Shown here in pieces: positions 54,801 through 64,000 of a stretch of 64,000 bases of DNA (the first letter of the stretch is position 1; each line of letters begins with the position of its first letter). The notes under the pieces were generated by a model that was given only the letters and a program-made list of their open reading frames with translations, was not told the origin of the DNA and did not search any database. A program made the position numbers and the translations under genes. Source of the stretch: Hydractinia symbiolongicarpus (Eukaryota; Cnidaria; Hydrozoa; Anthoathecata; Hydractiniidae); the NCBI RefSeq assembly GCF_029227915.1, contig NC_079876.1, forward strand, positions 5,704,001 to 5,768,000. Direction: 5' to 3'.

Positions 54801-57800
54801 TTTTATAAAATATTTCTACCTTTCGGGGAAGCGAATTTTTCAAAGCAAAATAAAAACAAACAAAACTTTGCATGCTCAGATATATTTAGTTGGCGAACTC
54901 GTTTAGCAATACAAACAATGAGGCTGGGGAAAAGAAAACAAAATAAGAACATCGGCAAGACTAAAACACCAATTTTCTCTCTACTCCCGAGAGAAATACA
55001 TTTGACAAAAAGAAATTTTAGCAGAATCAATCGCAAATGTTTTTATGAATCTTTGAAATGAATAACAAAAAAAAAACTACTTTTACCGGTACATGTTATA
55101 ATAAGGAACATTTCAGGCTGTAACGAATATAAGCGTATATTTTGTAAATGTTCCTTCAAGCTTCAAGTTTACTCCAATACAACCACTAAAACTTGCTGAC
55201 ATACCAAATTTCACACCAAGTTTAAAAAAACTATACCCTTTTGCCTTTCCTTTTTGAACCCGTAGCTAGCTTTCGGTCATACTTAAATTTCGCATAATAA
55301 TTTGAAAGTTGATCCCTTTGTTGTATGATGCGAATTCTCCCTGTAAGTCGATTGGTGCACTATTTACAGTAAAACTCTTATAACGACTACAGCCTCGTTT
55401 CTATGTTATATGGACTTTGCAGAGGGAAAAGCCTGTTATTCAAGTTAGTAATGAAAAGCCTTGTTTTCAAGTTACCCACATTTGAAAAATATTGCTAATA
55501 GTAACCACCCAGTGAGAAAAAACAAACAATCATAAGCAAATCAAATCATTTCGTCGTAAAATTTAGACTGATTTTTTCTTTCCTTGTTCTGATTAGAACG
55601 AACAAACTCCCCAAATTTATAGTGTAGCGTGTGAGTCTGAGTTAGTGTTAGGCAGTTGATTTTGATATTTAAAGCGCATATTTTGTAAATATACATCATA
55701 GATTCAATTTTACTCCAACACAAAATCTAAAGCTGGCTTAACATACCGAATTTTGCACCAAGTTCGGAAACACTATTTACATATACCTTTCGTTTTTAAA
55801 CACGTGGCTATCGGCCATACTTAAATTTTGCTGAATACTTTTCAAGCAAGATGCCTCGTACCACTTTACTGTTCCATACAAAGTGGCTTTCCTGAAGTTG
55901 ATCACTTTGTACAAAGTTGGTCAATGTTATATAGTGCGATTTCCCACTGTAACTCGCATGGCGTACTATTAACAGCAAAACTCTTATAACGACTACAGCC
56001 TCGTTTCTATGTGATTTGATTTTTGTAAAAATTACATTAGAAATTTGCAGAGGGAAAGCCTGTTTTTCAAGTTAGTTACAATATAGTAATGAATAACCTC
56101 GTTTTCAAGTTTCTGACATTTTTTAAAAATTATTGCTAATACAAACCATCCGGCGGGAAAAAAAAATCATAAGCAAATCAAAAGTGATTTCATCGTAAAA
56201 TTTAGACTCGGTTGGTTTTTTGTTTTAACAATAATTTTTTCCTAAAGCTGTTGAGTTTGAATTTTTGCAATATCTAAGGCTCGTGCTCTTTTTTGTTCTT
56301 ATAAAGAAACCCGCACAGTTTTTAACCGATCGCGTGTCAGAGAAACATATTTGAAATATTCGTGCAGACGAAATCGAATATATTGAGTACAGTAGTTCTA
56401 TTTTTATCACTATATCATACTCAACCAAAACGAATATGTTTCATTCAGCAAATAATTTTGATAAAATCTGATCGTGTGAGGTAAGAGAAAATTTAATTTT
56501 GATAAAAGCAGTAGCTAGTTTTTATTATACATTATTTTTTTTCATGAAAAACCCGTTTACAATTAACGGAGTATTTACTAAGAGCTGTGTACCTAAGTCT
56601 CGTGTTCTTTAGAACTTGTTCTTATAAAAAAACGATCGCGTGTCAGAGAAACATCTTTGAAATATTCGTGCAGACGAAATCGAATATATTGAGTACAGTC
56701 GTTCTATTTTTATCACTATATCATACTCAAGCAAAATGAATATGTTTCATTCAGCAAATAATGTTGATAGAAACTGGTCGTTTGAGGTGAGAGAAAATTT
56801 AATTTTGATAAAAGCAGTAGCTGGTTCTTATTTACATTTTTTTCATAAGACACCCGTTTACAAGTAACGGATTATTTACTAAGAGCTGTGTAATTTAATT
56901 TTTTTTTTAGAATTTTAACTGAAAAAACTAACAAACTCTTTTTGCGTGCTTGGGATTATGCTCTGTCTTGTTCCTGCAATTTTCTCCATACAATCTGAAA
57001 AAGCGTTATTTGTTCAATATTAATATTTAGTGAAGTTTTTTCTTTGCTCGTAAGAAACAAAATGAAGTCATAGAATAAGCATACTAGCCAGCCTCGGTTT
57101 TAGGATTTATCGCCGTCTTCCCACATGCCATATAGATAAAAAATCCCTAGGGACAAGAGTGCTAGATTAGACAATACTAATATTTGGTAAAATTTTTCCT
57201 TTGTTTTAAAAAGCTAATTGAAGATTCATGAAATAAGCAGACTATCCAGCCTCGTTTCCAGATCTAGCCCAGATTTATCTTTTTGTTATTTTCCCGCATA
57301 AGAAATAGATAAAAAATAAATTCCTGGGGTGGAAAGTGCTAGACTAGGTTGGTTTCTTTTATAAAAACGCATTATGATATCGTAGTAATTGTAGGAATAG
57401 CTATATTTACTTCCGAGATTTTTATTAAAAATTTTAGGGTCTCGACTTTAACTGAAACATTTCCGTGGTTCATGCAAGTAGAATATTTTCTCCTGATGCA
57501 AATTATCCTATACATGATGACGTCAACATAATATTAACTTGAATAAAAATAAATTATTACTATACTTTTTGTTTCTGCGTTTTTACAATTCTTTTTTTTG
57601 TTTAATACATAAAAAATACATATAAAATGTTTTCCAATAAAAAAAGTATTTAATGATGTCATAAGTTTTTCGTTATCATGTTTCATTAATTTATAAATTT
57701 ATAATTTTTTATTCATTTATTATTTTATTTTTAGATATCGTGAAAATTATTGAATCTAACGATATCGAGAAACTGAAAAAATTACTATCCATTCATCCAA

Positions 57801-59320
57801 ACATCGTTCACATGAGAGGTGAAGATGATTACACACCATTGATGTGGACAGTATGGAACACCGACAATACATCAATGGTGGAAATACTCATCTCATATGG
57901 GAGTGATGTTTGGGCGGAAGATGGATTGAAAGAAAACAGTTATCATTTCGCTGCAATTAATGGTCGTCACATAATATTAGATATGTTATGTCGACATGAT
58001 GTAACAAACATCAACCGTGTAGATGTTAACAACTGGACACCATTACATTATGCTGCAATTTATGGTTACATCTCATGTGTTGATGTTTTGTTACGTCATG
58101 ACAATATTAATGTGATGATCGAAGATAAATATGGAAAAACAGCTTATGATTGTGCTGGATGTATGAATGGACAAAACCGGGAAATAATAAGACGAAAAAT
58201 AAAAGAATACGAAGTAAGTTATTAAGTTTATTTAATAAATTAGAAAGAAGAATAAATTTGTATTTTATTTTAATTTGAAAATAATAAGGATTAAATAAAT
58301 GTTTAAATAAATATTTAGGTATGGAATGTTTTTATTTTTTTAAATTTTGGTGCGAAGAAATTAAAAGTTAATAAATTAGAAAGAAGAATGATTTTTTATT
58401 TCTTTTAATTTGATAATAATGATGATAAATGAAAGTTAAAAAACGAATGAAATGATTCGCAATAATAAAAGGATGGATGATTTTTATTTGAGTGGAGTAA
58501 ACTAATTAACAAATTGAAGGATATAATGAATCCAAATTTAAGAAACTTAAGAATAAAATGTTGAATGTCAAAAATATTTTTTTATAACAAATTGGATAAA
58601 ATGAATAAAATACTTAAGAATAAAATGTTGAGGTTGTCAAGTAGATTTTTGTGACAGTCCAAAAGAGAAAGTATTTTTAATAAAAAATAGTGAATAATTA
58701 TAGCTGTTAACAATTCTGACAGCATTAATTTTTATGTATGTAAAAATAATGAGAGGAGATACTGAAAGAGATAAGTATATATTATACCGAAATTAAAAAT
58801 AATAAATTTTATAAGAGAAAAAGAAGAAGTAAAAATACAATTTCGTACCCAGACTGTTTTATATTTTACATCTTCTGAAATTGAATGTTATTATTGTTAG
58901 CATGAATTAAATATTATAGATGTGAAAATATTTAAAATAAAAGATATTTAAAACATTTAAAATAAGAATGCCATGATGTTAAACTTTTTTTTCGTAATCC
59001 AAAATTATTTTGTTCTTTGCATAGCGATTGTACAAATTTCGCGTTATAAAAGGATTTTATGAACAAATTGACAGATTGTCTCTCATTTAGAAGACATGGC
59101 CATGACGATGGCTGTTCTAATACTTAAGTAGCTATACTTTGAAATAACAAATCTTTTTATCTTTCAGGACAGGACGAAGTAGATATTTCAAATGATTTTG
59201 TTTTGAAAAACAACAATCAGTTTGTAAGGTGAGACGGTAATTTATACAATTGGATATATTTCTCTTTTGTTATTTCTATTTTTAACTTTCTCTCATGAAA
59301 TTTATTTATTTTTTAGATGA
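47696..59320 (+). CDS. HEPN - coiled-coil repeat - SF1-like NTPase - FN3 - ankyrin protein (multi-exon)
   Basis: Exons: 47696-48840, 49382-49650, 50136-52734, 53147-53413, 53512-53543, 57735-58213, 59173-59228 and a terminal piece from 59317 (stop 59318-59320). Every junction is GT-AG and every phase agrees (2, 1, 2, 2, 1, 0, 2), giving about 1,616 residues. Domains: DZIP3-type HEPN (about 10-165), six 21-residue repeats (about 200-345), a beta-rich linker (382-471), an SF1-helicase-like P-loop NTPase (about 770-1290) with a polyQ/polyP insert, FN3-like (1339-1427) and ankyrin repeats (1438-1597). HEPN domains are often RNases or RNA binders, and DZIP3-HEPN proteins of invertebrates often carry STAND-like or repeat domains. 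I infer a sensor or effector acting on RNA, probably cytosolic (no signal peptide or membrane segment). The C-terminal end is uncertain because of a tandem acceptor. Confidence 0.8.
48297..48735 (+). repeat. 63-bp in-frame tandem repeat (coiled-coil stalk)
   Basis: About six 63-bp copies plus a degenerate seventh. Each codes three heptads of the form D-x-I-x-x-N-x, giving Ile and Asn every 3-4 residues. High nucleotide identity among copies points to recent expansion or conversion. Confidence 0.85.
49382..49650 (+). CDS. Exon 2: beta-rich linker domain
   Basis: 269 nt joined in phase 2 and leaving in phase 1. It alternates hydrophobic and charged residues (SVQVIITENF, SIELHVDNDYIVEKEEGK, LILIIYNHIAES), suggesting a small beta domain of about 90 residues. 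I recognise no family. Confidence 0.75.
50136..52734 (+). CDS. Exon 3: SF1-helicase-like P-loop NTPase with polyQ/polyP insert
   Basis: An open exon of 2,599 nt. Walker A is IIGPLGSGKTVLA (GxxGSGKT at residues 782-789). Walker B is LHLIIDELNGEFF (D880, E881). A motif LKLNRAMRTTRIIFQFL (about 945-961) resembles SF1 motif IV. TIEGIRGVEAAECI and LEAMSRATQKLVLVSA near the end resemble SF1 motifs V-VI. A low-complexity insert (51742-51870) splits the NTPase into its N- and C-terminal lobes. The first 290 residues form an undefined alpha/beta region with DAVIIQDEVKAG. The closest analogy is UvrD/DUF2075-type NTPases; helicase activity is not shown. Confidence 0.8.
51742..51870 (+). repeat. In-frame CAG/CCA/CAA microsatellite (polyQ-polyP-polyQ)
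   Basis: CAG/CAA, CCA and CAA runs encode a Gln-rich, about 15-Pro, Gln-rich block between the two lobes of the NTPase. Length polymorphism is likely. Confidence 0.9.
53147..53413 (+). CDS. Exon 4: fibronectin type III-like domain
   Basis: 267 nt in phase 2-2, a single-domain exon. It opens YPPGKVSNI, has a Trp in the expected B strand (ILRWQKDANKYTV), a Y/F pattern in DDMEIGESCKFCVVAKNHLG, and ends near SYRHE. This fits an FN3 fold, as in cytokine-receptor-like and other intracellular FN3 modules. Confidence 0.7.
53512..53543 (+). CDS. Exon 5: 32-nt micro-exon
   Basis: Acceptor aattttttag, donor GTAAGA. Reads ELSIVKGVQFE in the inherited phase 2 and leaves in phase 1, which the ankyrin exon accepts. 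Short, but phase-consistent. Confidence 0.6.
53544..57734 (+). other. 4.2-kb intron with internal duplications
   Basis: AT-rich. Duplicated blocks: about 55380-55530 with 55985-56130 (CTTATAACGACTACAGCCTCG), about 56300-56560 with 56635-56890 (GATCGCGTGTCAGAGAAACAT), and a third pair around 57080-57170 and 57240-57340. No extra exon recognised. Confidence 0.6.
57735..58213 (+). CDS. Exon 6: ankyrin repeats
   Basis: 479 nt in phase 1-0. It encodes about four ankyrin repeats: DIEKLKKLLSIHPNIVHMRG, DDYTPLMWTVWN, KENSYHFAAINGRHIILDML, NNWTPLHYAAIYGYISCVDV and KYGKTAYDCA. The TPLHxAAxxG core is canonical. This is probably a protein-recognition module. Confidence 0.85.
58222..59150. other. AT-rich intron with TTAGAAAGAAGAAT words
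   Basis: AT-rich, with local repeats (AATTAGAAAGAAGAAT near 58238 and 58375; AATAAAATGTTGA near 58553 and 58620). No exon recognised. Confidence 0.4.
59161..59320 (+). CDS. C-terminal exons with a tandem splice acceptor
   Basis: The acceptor region reads TTTCAGGACAG. Use of the first AG (59166-59167) gives DRTK and an immediate TAG (59180-59182). Use of the second (59171-59172) gives an exon, 59173-59228, reading DEVDISNDFVLKNNNQFVR in the correct phase. That exon has a GTGAGA donor followed by a short exon from 59317 that stops at once. A further acceptor at about 59440 (tttcattcag) could give a longer basic tail. Confidence 0.55.
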
Positions 59321-59552
59321 GGAACGAGTCCATTTTTTAGTTTTATTTTATATTGTAATAAATTTATTTGTAGTAAAACGTACTGAAACATTTTTCTGTT
59401 CGATTTTTATCAAGCCTTGTTTCGTTTATATTTCATTCAGGAAGCGACACATGTCCAAGGTCACGTGTTTTTTTAACTGTCTGAAACTTGCCGCATGGTG
59501 CAATGTAGAGTGAATCTTATTTATTACAAACATCAACTGATATACTTTCTCA

Positions 59553-59640
59553 ACCTCGTCCCCAAGTCTTGTTAGACCTTTTATATTTTGAAGGCCTGAA
59601 CAAGGCCCTGGCCCTGGCTGGTCACGTGACGACAGAATAC
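59553..59640. mobile_element. Probable CTCGTCCCCA-ended short element
   Basis: Begins CCTCGTCCCCAAGTCTTGTT and includes GGCCCTGGCCCTGGC. It resembles the other GTCCCC-ended elements but has no clear inverted right end. Confidence 0.35.
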
Positions 59641-59767
59641 CCACGTATAGTGGGTATTTGGGTATTTGTCTCGCTCTTCCAAAATATACACAAGCAGTCG
59701 AGAAAAAAATAAAAGAACTGACACAATTATTTAGAATGGTTAAAATAATATTAATAAGAAAAAAATT

Positions 59768-59885
59768 ATAGATATTTTTATATAAATATTTTTATATAAA
59801 TATTTTTATATAAATATTTTTATATAAATATTTTTATATAAATATTTTTATATAAATATTTTTATATTGTAAAAAATATTTTTAT
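59768..59885. repeat. 16-bp tandem repeat, about six to seven copies
   Basis: Exact or near-exact repeats of ATATTTTTATATAAAT. Confidence 0.9.
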
Positions 59886-60363
59886 TTATTTATAATAACA
59901 TTATTTAATGTATAAAAGAACTGTTAATAAATATTGTATAATATATTAAACATTCACACTTGCGTACCTGTTTTTAATTTCCAGTACTTCTCCCCTTTTT
60001 TTAAAACTTCTTCCCATTTTAAAAAAGTTCATCTTATCCTGATTATACTGAAGAACAGCAATTTAACATTTATTAAGTAAAATTCGAAATAATCAAGCAA
60101 ATATAAAGACACATTTTTTGTGTTTACATGATACTCGTCAAAAGCCTCCATTATGTGGTAATTTTTTTTGTAGGATGAAACCCAGTTTGACGTCATTTCC
60201 TAGATGGTAAAAGAAAGCCCATGAAAATGTTGCCACAGAACTCATAAAACATTCTTGTGAATAATTATAAAACTAATGTCTAAGTAAAATAGAAGTAGTG
60301 CCAGAAAGCACTCTTTCTTTTCAGTCTCCCAACAGGTCAGAATCAACGAGCTGCGTGAACCAT

Positions 60364-60452
60364 CCCCGTCCCCAGAATTTGTTACCTGATAAGTCAAAGC
60401 CGCTAGCGCTCAGGCTACATCTCAAAAAGTCAAGAACCCCTGGAGACGAGGT
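60364..60452. mobile_element. Short MITE, second copy of the 29.5-kb family
   Basis: Left end CCCCGTCCCCAG, right end the inverse of CCTCGTCTCCAGGGG. The shared centre GCCGCTAGCGCT and the TGTTGCC/TGTTACC context match 29510-29599. Confidence 0.65.
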
Positions 60453-60459
60453 TGTTGAC

Positions 60460-61550
60460 AGAGTAGATACTTTTTCAAAACGAGTATAATAAAAGATGAA
60501 CACTTTTCATCGGATGTTTTGATCAACGCTGTCAAAAAGCCTGTGGTAAATTTTAATCATAGTAAATGGAGTCCTGCGCAAATTTCAGCACAGATTCAGC
60601 GCAAATTTCAATACGCACTTGTCTTTTACGTTGCACCTAGGGCTTCCCTTATTATAATACAGGAATTTACGGACTTCTATTATGATCTATTATAATTTTG
60701 CTTGCCGGAACCTTAGCCCGTTTGCGTGAATTCCATCCTCGATCACAGGACATGTCGTGATGATCAACGCTTTCTGAATCAAAAACGCTTGCTGAGTTAA
60801 ACTGTGTAAACAACAAAAACTCTGTCCATGTGGGCATTGCTATACATTTTCTACACTTTTGCGGACTTTTCCGAGAGGGAAGTAGCAAAATAAGTTATTT
60901 CTCATCTCCAGTACCTGTTACAATCTCATCTTCAAACAAAACAAAACAACCGTATGATATATATAAAACCGCTAATCCATGTGGGTATGGTGACATGATC
61001 CATCGATTTGAGAGATCCGTTCTAGAACTAAGTATGATTTCAAACTTCGTGTAAATTTGATTTATCAGCATTTTAAGTACAAATTGCGCGACCTCAATCA
61101 AAATTGGTTAGCTTTAATAAAGTTCAGAGAGTATGCTGATGCCGTTCATGAGTAAAATTCTGCAGGGGACTTGTTGACGGAACTATCTAACTACCCAAAA
61201 GACGTCAACAGGCTATATACAATGGCAATAAACAGGTCTATTCTTTTAAATTTTAAAGCGTTGTTGCACCAAACGGTTTAATTTGAGTTTGTATGGACCT
61301 ACGGAGGGTAGGAGACGCGATTGTGCTCTTTTGAATACTTCCTGATTACTTCAAAGTTTACAACATTCACATTCTCCTAATGAACAGTTATTGTACATTT
61401 ATGGTTATCCTGCATACCTCATTCGTCCACAAATATTATGACCCTTTAAGGGTGCGAATATACTACTAATCAAAGACCGTTAAATGAGGCCATGAGCAAA
61501 GTGAGAATATCTGTGCAATGTAGAAAATTTTGTACCATATTCGTTTAAAA
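60460..61550. other. Non-coding stretch
   Basis: Only short frames without motifs. No element ends recognised. Confidence 0.35.
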
Positions 61551-61559
61551 TCTTTGCAA

Positions 61560-62330
61560 CGTTAGTGCAAAAATAACTTTTATATTCCATGCAAAGAACA
61601 CGATTTCATGTAAAGTATTCACAAACTTTCTTTTGTGTAAATTCTTTGAAATATCACGATACAATGTAAGAACTACGTTTATATTTCACACACAGAACAC
61701 AAGTTCGTGTAAAGTATTCACAAACTTTTTTTGTGTAAATTATTTGAAATATCACGATACAATGTAAGAACTACGCTTATATTTTACACACAGAACACGA
61801 GTTCGTGTAAAGTATTCACAAACTTTCTTTTGTGGGAATTTTTTGAAGTATAACGATACAATGTAAGAACTACGTTTATATTTTACACACAGAACACGAG
61901 TTCGTGTAAAGTATTCACAAACTTTCTTTTGTGGAAATTTTTTGAAATATAACGATACATTGTAAGAACTACGTTTATATTTTACACACAGAACACGAGT
62001 TCGTGTAAAGTATTCACGAACTTTTTTTGTGTAAATTATTTGAAATATCACGATACAATGTAAGAACTACGCTTATATTTTACACACAGAACACGAGTTC
62101 GTGTAAAGTATTCACAAACTTTCTTTTGTGGGAATTTTTTGAAATATAACGATACAATGTAAGAACTACGTTTATATTTTACACACAGAACACGAGTTCG
62201 TGTAAAGTATTCACAAACTTTCTTTTGTGGAAATTTTTTGAAATATAACGATACAATGTAAGAACTACGTTTATATTTTACACACAGAACACGAGTTCGT
62301 GTAAAGTATTCACAAACTTTCTTTTTTCTT
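61560..62330. repeat. 98-99-bp tandem satellite, about 7.5 copies
   Basis: GTAAGAACTACG recurs at 61666, 61764, 61863, 61962, 62060, 62159 and 62258. Each unit holds TTTACACACAGAACACGAGTT followed by CGTGTAAAG, so it has a dyad (TTTACAC...GTGTAAA around ACACGA-GT-TCGTGT). Two variants differ in TTGTGTAAATT and TTGTGGAAATT. The minus-strand open frame of about 99 codons is a repeat artefact. Confidence 0.9.
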
Positions 62331-62974
62331 TAACTTTTGTGATGATTCGTCACTTGATTCTTTATATTTCGACTTTTTCGCTTCGCTCTTTTTCTCTACC
62401 AAAAATAAGTAAAATACATTACAAAGTCAATCTTTAACAGAGAGTCTGTTTAGAATTTTGAGGTCGACAGAACAGGCCCTGTTTAAAATATCTCTGCCCT
62501 AGAACTGTCATTTCTAGAAGACAAGGAAGTAGCAAAAACATATCATAACTTATGTTTATTAATATCAAAAATAAATATGTGTTTCTAAATAACTATTTAG
62601 TGACAGTATACAAATGTCGTCCACAGAACATTGTTTTTTTTGTTTCAGTAGTATAGATAAATTGCAGCTGGTGCTGTCACCTAGCTTACTTTATATACAC
62701 AACATCGGGTACTATAGAAATACAAACATCGTTCGAAGTTAACCTTTACCCAAAACGTCATTTGTTTAAGCGAATAAAGACAAAACGGTTTTGTGTGATG
62801 ACACAATTACACAGTTCTTTGTGTGCTGTGAAATTCTATTTGTTGTGATTTTCAATTTGTTTCCACAAACCAGTTAGTACCTGATTTTAACATATTGCAG
62901 GATAAAGAAATTCACTTATGGAACTAAAAACCCCGCAAAATTTACTACGCTTAAGGCGGTATATAACTTTTGTA

Positions 62975-63285
62975 AATCTGTTGCAAAAGTTTATTCTCTT
63001 AAAATGGCATATACTCATAGCTTTGGTAAATCTGTTATTCTTTTAAAATGATATATACTCATAGCTTTGGTAAATCTGTTGCAAAAGTTTATTCTCTTAA
63101 AATGGTATATACTCACAGCTTTGGTAAATCTGTTATTCTTTTAAAATGGTATATACTGATAGCTTTGGTAAATCTGTTGCAAAAGTTTATTCTCTTAAAA
63201 TGGTATATACTCATAGCTTTGGTAAATCTGTTATTCTTTTAAAATGGTATACACTCATAGCTTTGGTAAATCTGTTACAGAAGTT
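62975..63285. repeat. Tandem repeat of about 92 bp (two half-units)
   Basis: Half-units ATACTCATAGCTTTGGTAAA followed by TCTGTT alternate two short linkers (GCAAAAGTTTATTCTCTT and ATTCTTTT). About three full units plus edges. Confidence 0.85.
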
Positions 63286-63299
63286 ACCTAGCCTTAGGT

Positions 63300-64000
63300 G
63301 GAAATGCCCAAAGCTTTGGTTAAAGTTGGTCTAGATACATTTCGAAATATTATGTTAAAGAAAGAAAATAGATTTACTTGAGAAAGAAAAAAAACTCCTA
63401 AATGGCGACTTGGAAATAACTTTTTGTGTGAACCAGTACTTTCTAAGGTATTTTCCAGAATATAAAAAAACATTTTGAGGGGGTGTATACAAACTCACAA
63501 ATTCTAGATGAATAAATTTGTAATACCTTCTTCAAACGTGTAGATTTTTGCGAGTAGGCTGTTTAGCTCTAAATAACAACAAAAACAACAACATATTACT
63601 TCCTACAAAAACAAATTAGCGATTTTCATCTCTGATATGATTACAATCTATCCTGCACATTAATACGCGCCATTTGAAATGGAAAGCATTTACTATGCAC
63701 GTGTTAAGTACCCAGGATATATGAAACACGCATTACCCAAATTGATGTAAAATAAAACTATGTAAGATAAATTTGTTATCGAATAGTATTTCGACTTACC
63801 GACTCTCAAGGCTCAGAAGAACAAACAGAAAAACCACAACCTTCACAATCTCTGCAGTAATAAGGTCTAGTTCCGAATTTGTACCAAAAAGGTTTTTACT
63901 TTTCTTGTCTGTTGTATGAGAACAATTTCATTTTAAAGCACAGTTATTATTTACCCAGGATAGCCTTTTCAGTTTCTAATAATGCTAAATGTGCTATTTT
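63300..64000. other. Non-coding end of the window
   Basis: AT-rich, no recognisable gene or repeat. Confidence 0.35.

Noticed and set aside
61752-62051. 99-codon minus-strand frame with internal repeats
   Set aside because: By-product of the 98-99-bp satellite; the frame ends where copies vary in length.
61560-62330. CRISPR-like array
   Set aside because: Units are contiguous 98-99-bp copies without unique spacers, in a eukaryotic context; a satellite is the better reading.
63048-63334. Two overlapping frames with HSFGKSV repeats
   Set aside because: Tandem-repeat artefacts; no other coding evidence.

Overview
This is a eukaryotic, almost certainly invertebrate metazoan, window. It is AT-rich and intron-bearing, with GT-AG introns, long non-coding spacers, BEL/Pao, DIRS and non-LTR retrotransposons, and several MITE families. 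The mix of a DZIP3-type HEPN gene, a KMT5A-like SET fragment, a zinc-finger/tyrosine-recombinase-like gene and DIRS elements suggests a cnidarian or a similar marine invertebrate. The species cannot be named from sequence alone. There is no prokaryotic or organellar signature.

Layout. 1-1.7 kb: spacer and a decayed non-LTR retrotransposon tail (+). 1.75-6.63 kb: a 3'-truncated BEL/Pao LTR retrotransposon (-), with its 430-bp 5' LTR at 6196-6625 and stops in gag and pol. 6.7-18.04 kb: same-strand (-) coding material in small exons. Going downstream from 18.04 kb it holds a protein kinase with an in-frame stop, a SET-domain segment with two single-base frameshifts, an array of seven 209-221-bp units each carrying a 63-nt mini-exon, a decayed zinc-finger/tyrosine-recombinase-like gene, and two short acidic exons. 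18.1-30.6 kb: mostly non-coding, with MITEs and repeats. 30.67-33.56 kb: a 5'-truncated but open non-LTR retrotransposon (+) with a poly(A) tail. 33.6-38.5 kb: non-coding, including a diverged duplicate of 27.9-28.7 kb. 38.57-43.27 kb: a DIRS-like element (-) with 86-bp inverted terminal repeats. Beside it a 70-bp inverted repeat brackets what looks like the last exon of a glycine-rich RNA-binding protein gene. 43.3-45.4 kb: a deleted Harbinger-like DNA transposon and a piggyBac-like MITE. 46.4-46.9 kb: LINE fragments.

The best-preserved gene, and the most interesting one, is at 47.7-59.3 kb (+). At least seven exons splice in a consistent phase. They encode a DZIP3-type HEPN domain with an intact R-x4-H motif, six 21-residue coiled-coil repeats with Ile and Asn in heptad register, a beta-rich segment, an SF1-helicase-like P-loop NTPase interrupted by a polyQ/polyP tract, a fibronectin-III-like domain, and ankyrin repeats. 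HEPN plus helicase-like NTPase plus oligomerisation and recognition repeats resembles an RNA-targeting or innate-immune sensor. That role is inference. The last 4.5 kb hold 98-99-bp and about 92-bp tandem repeats.

Decay is uneven. The HEPN gene and the 30.7-kb LINE are clean over kilobases, while the 6.7-18 kb genes, BEL and DIRS carry frameshifts and stops. These lesions are therefore more likely biological than general sequencing error.
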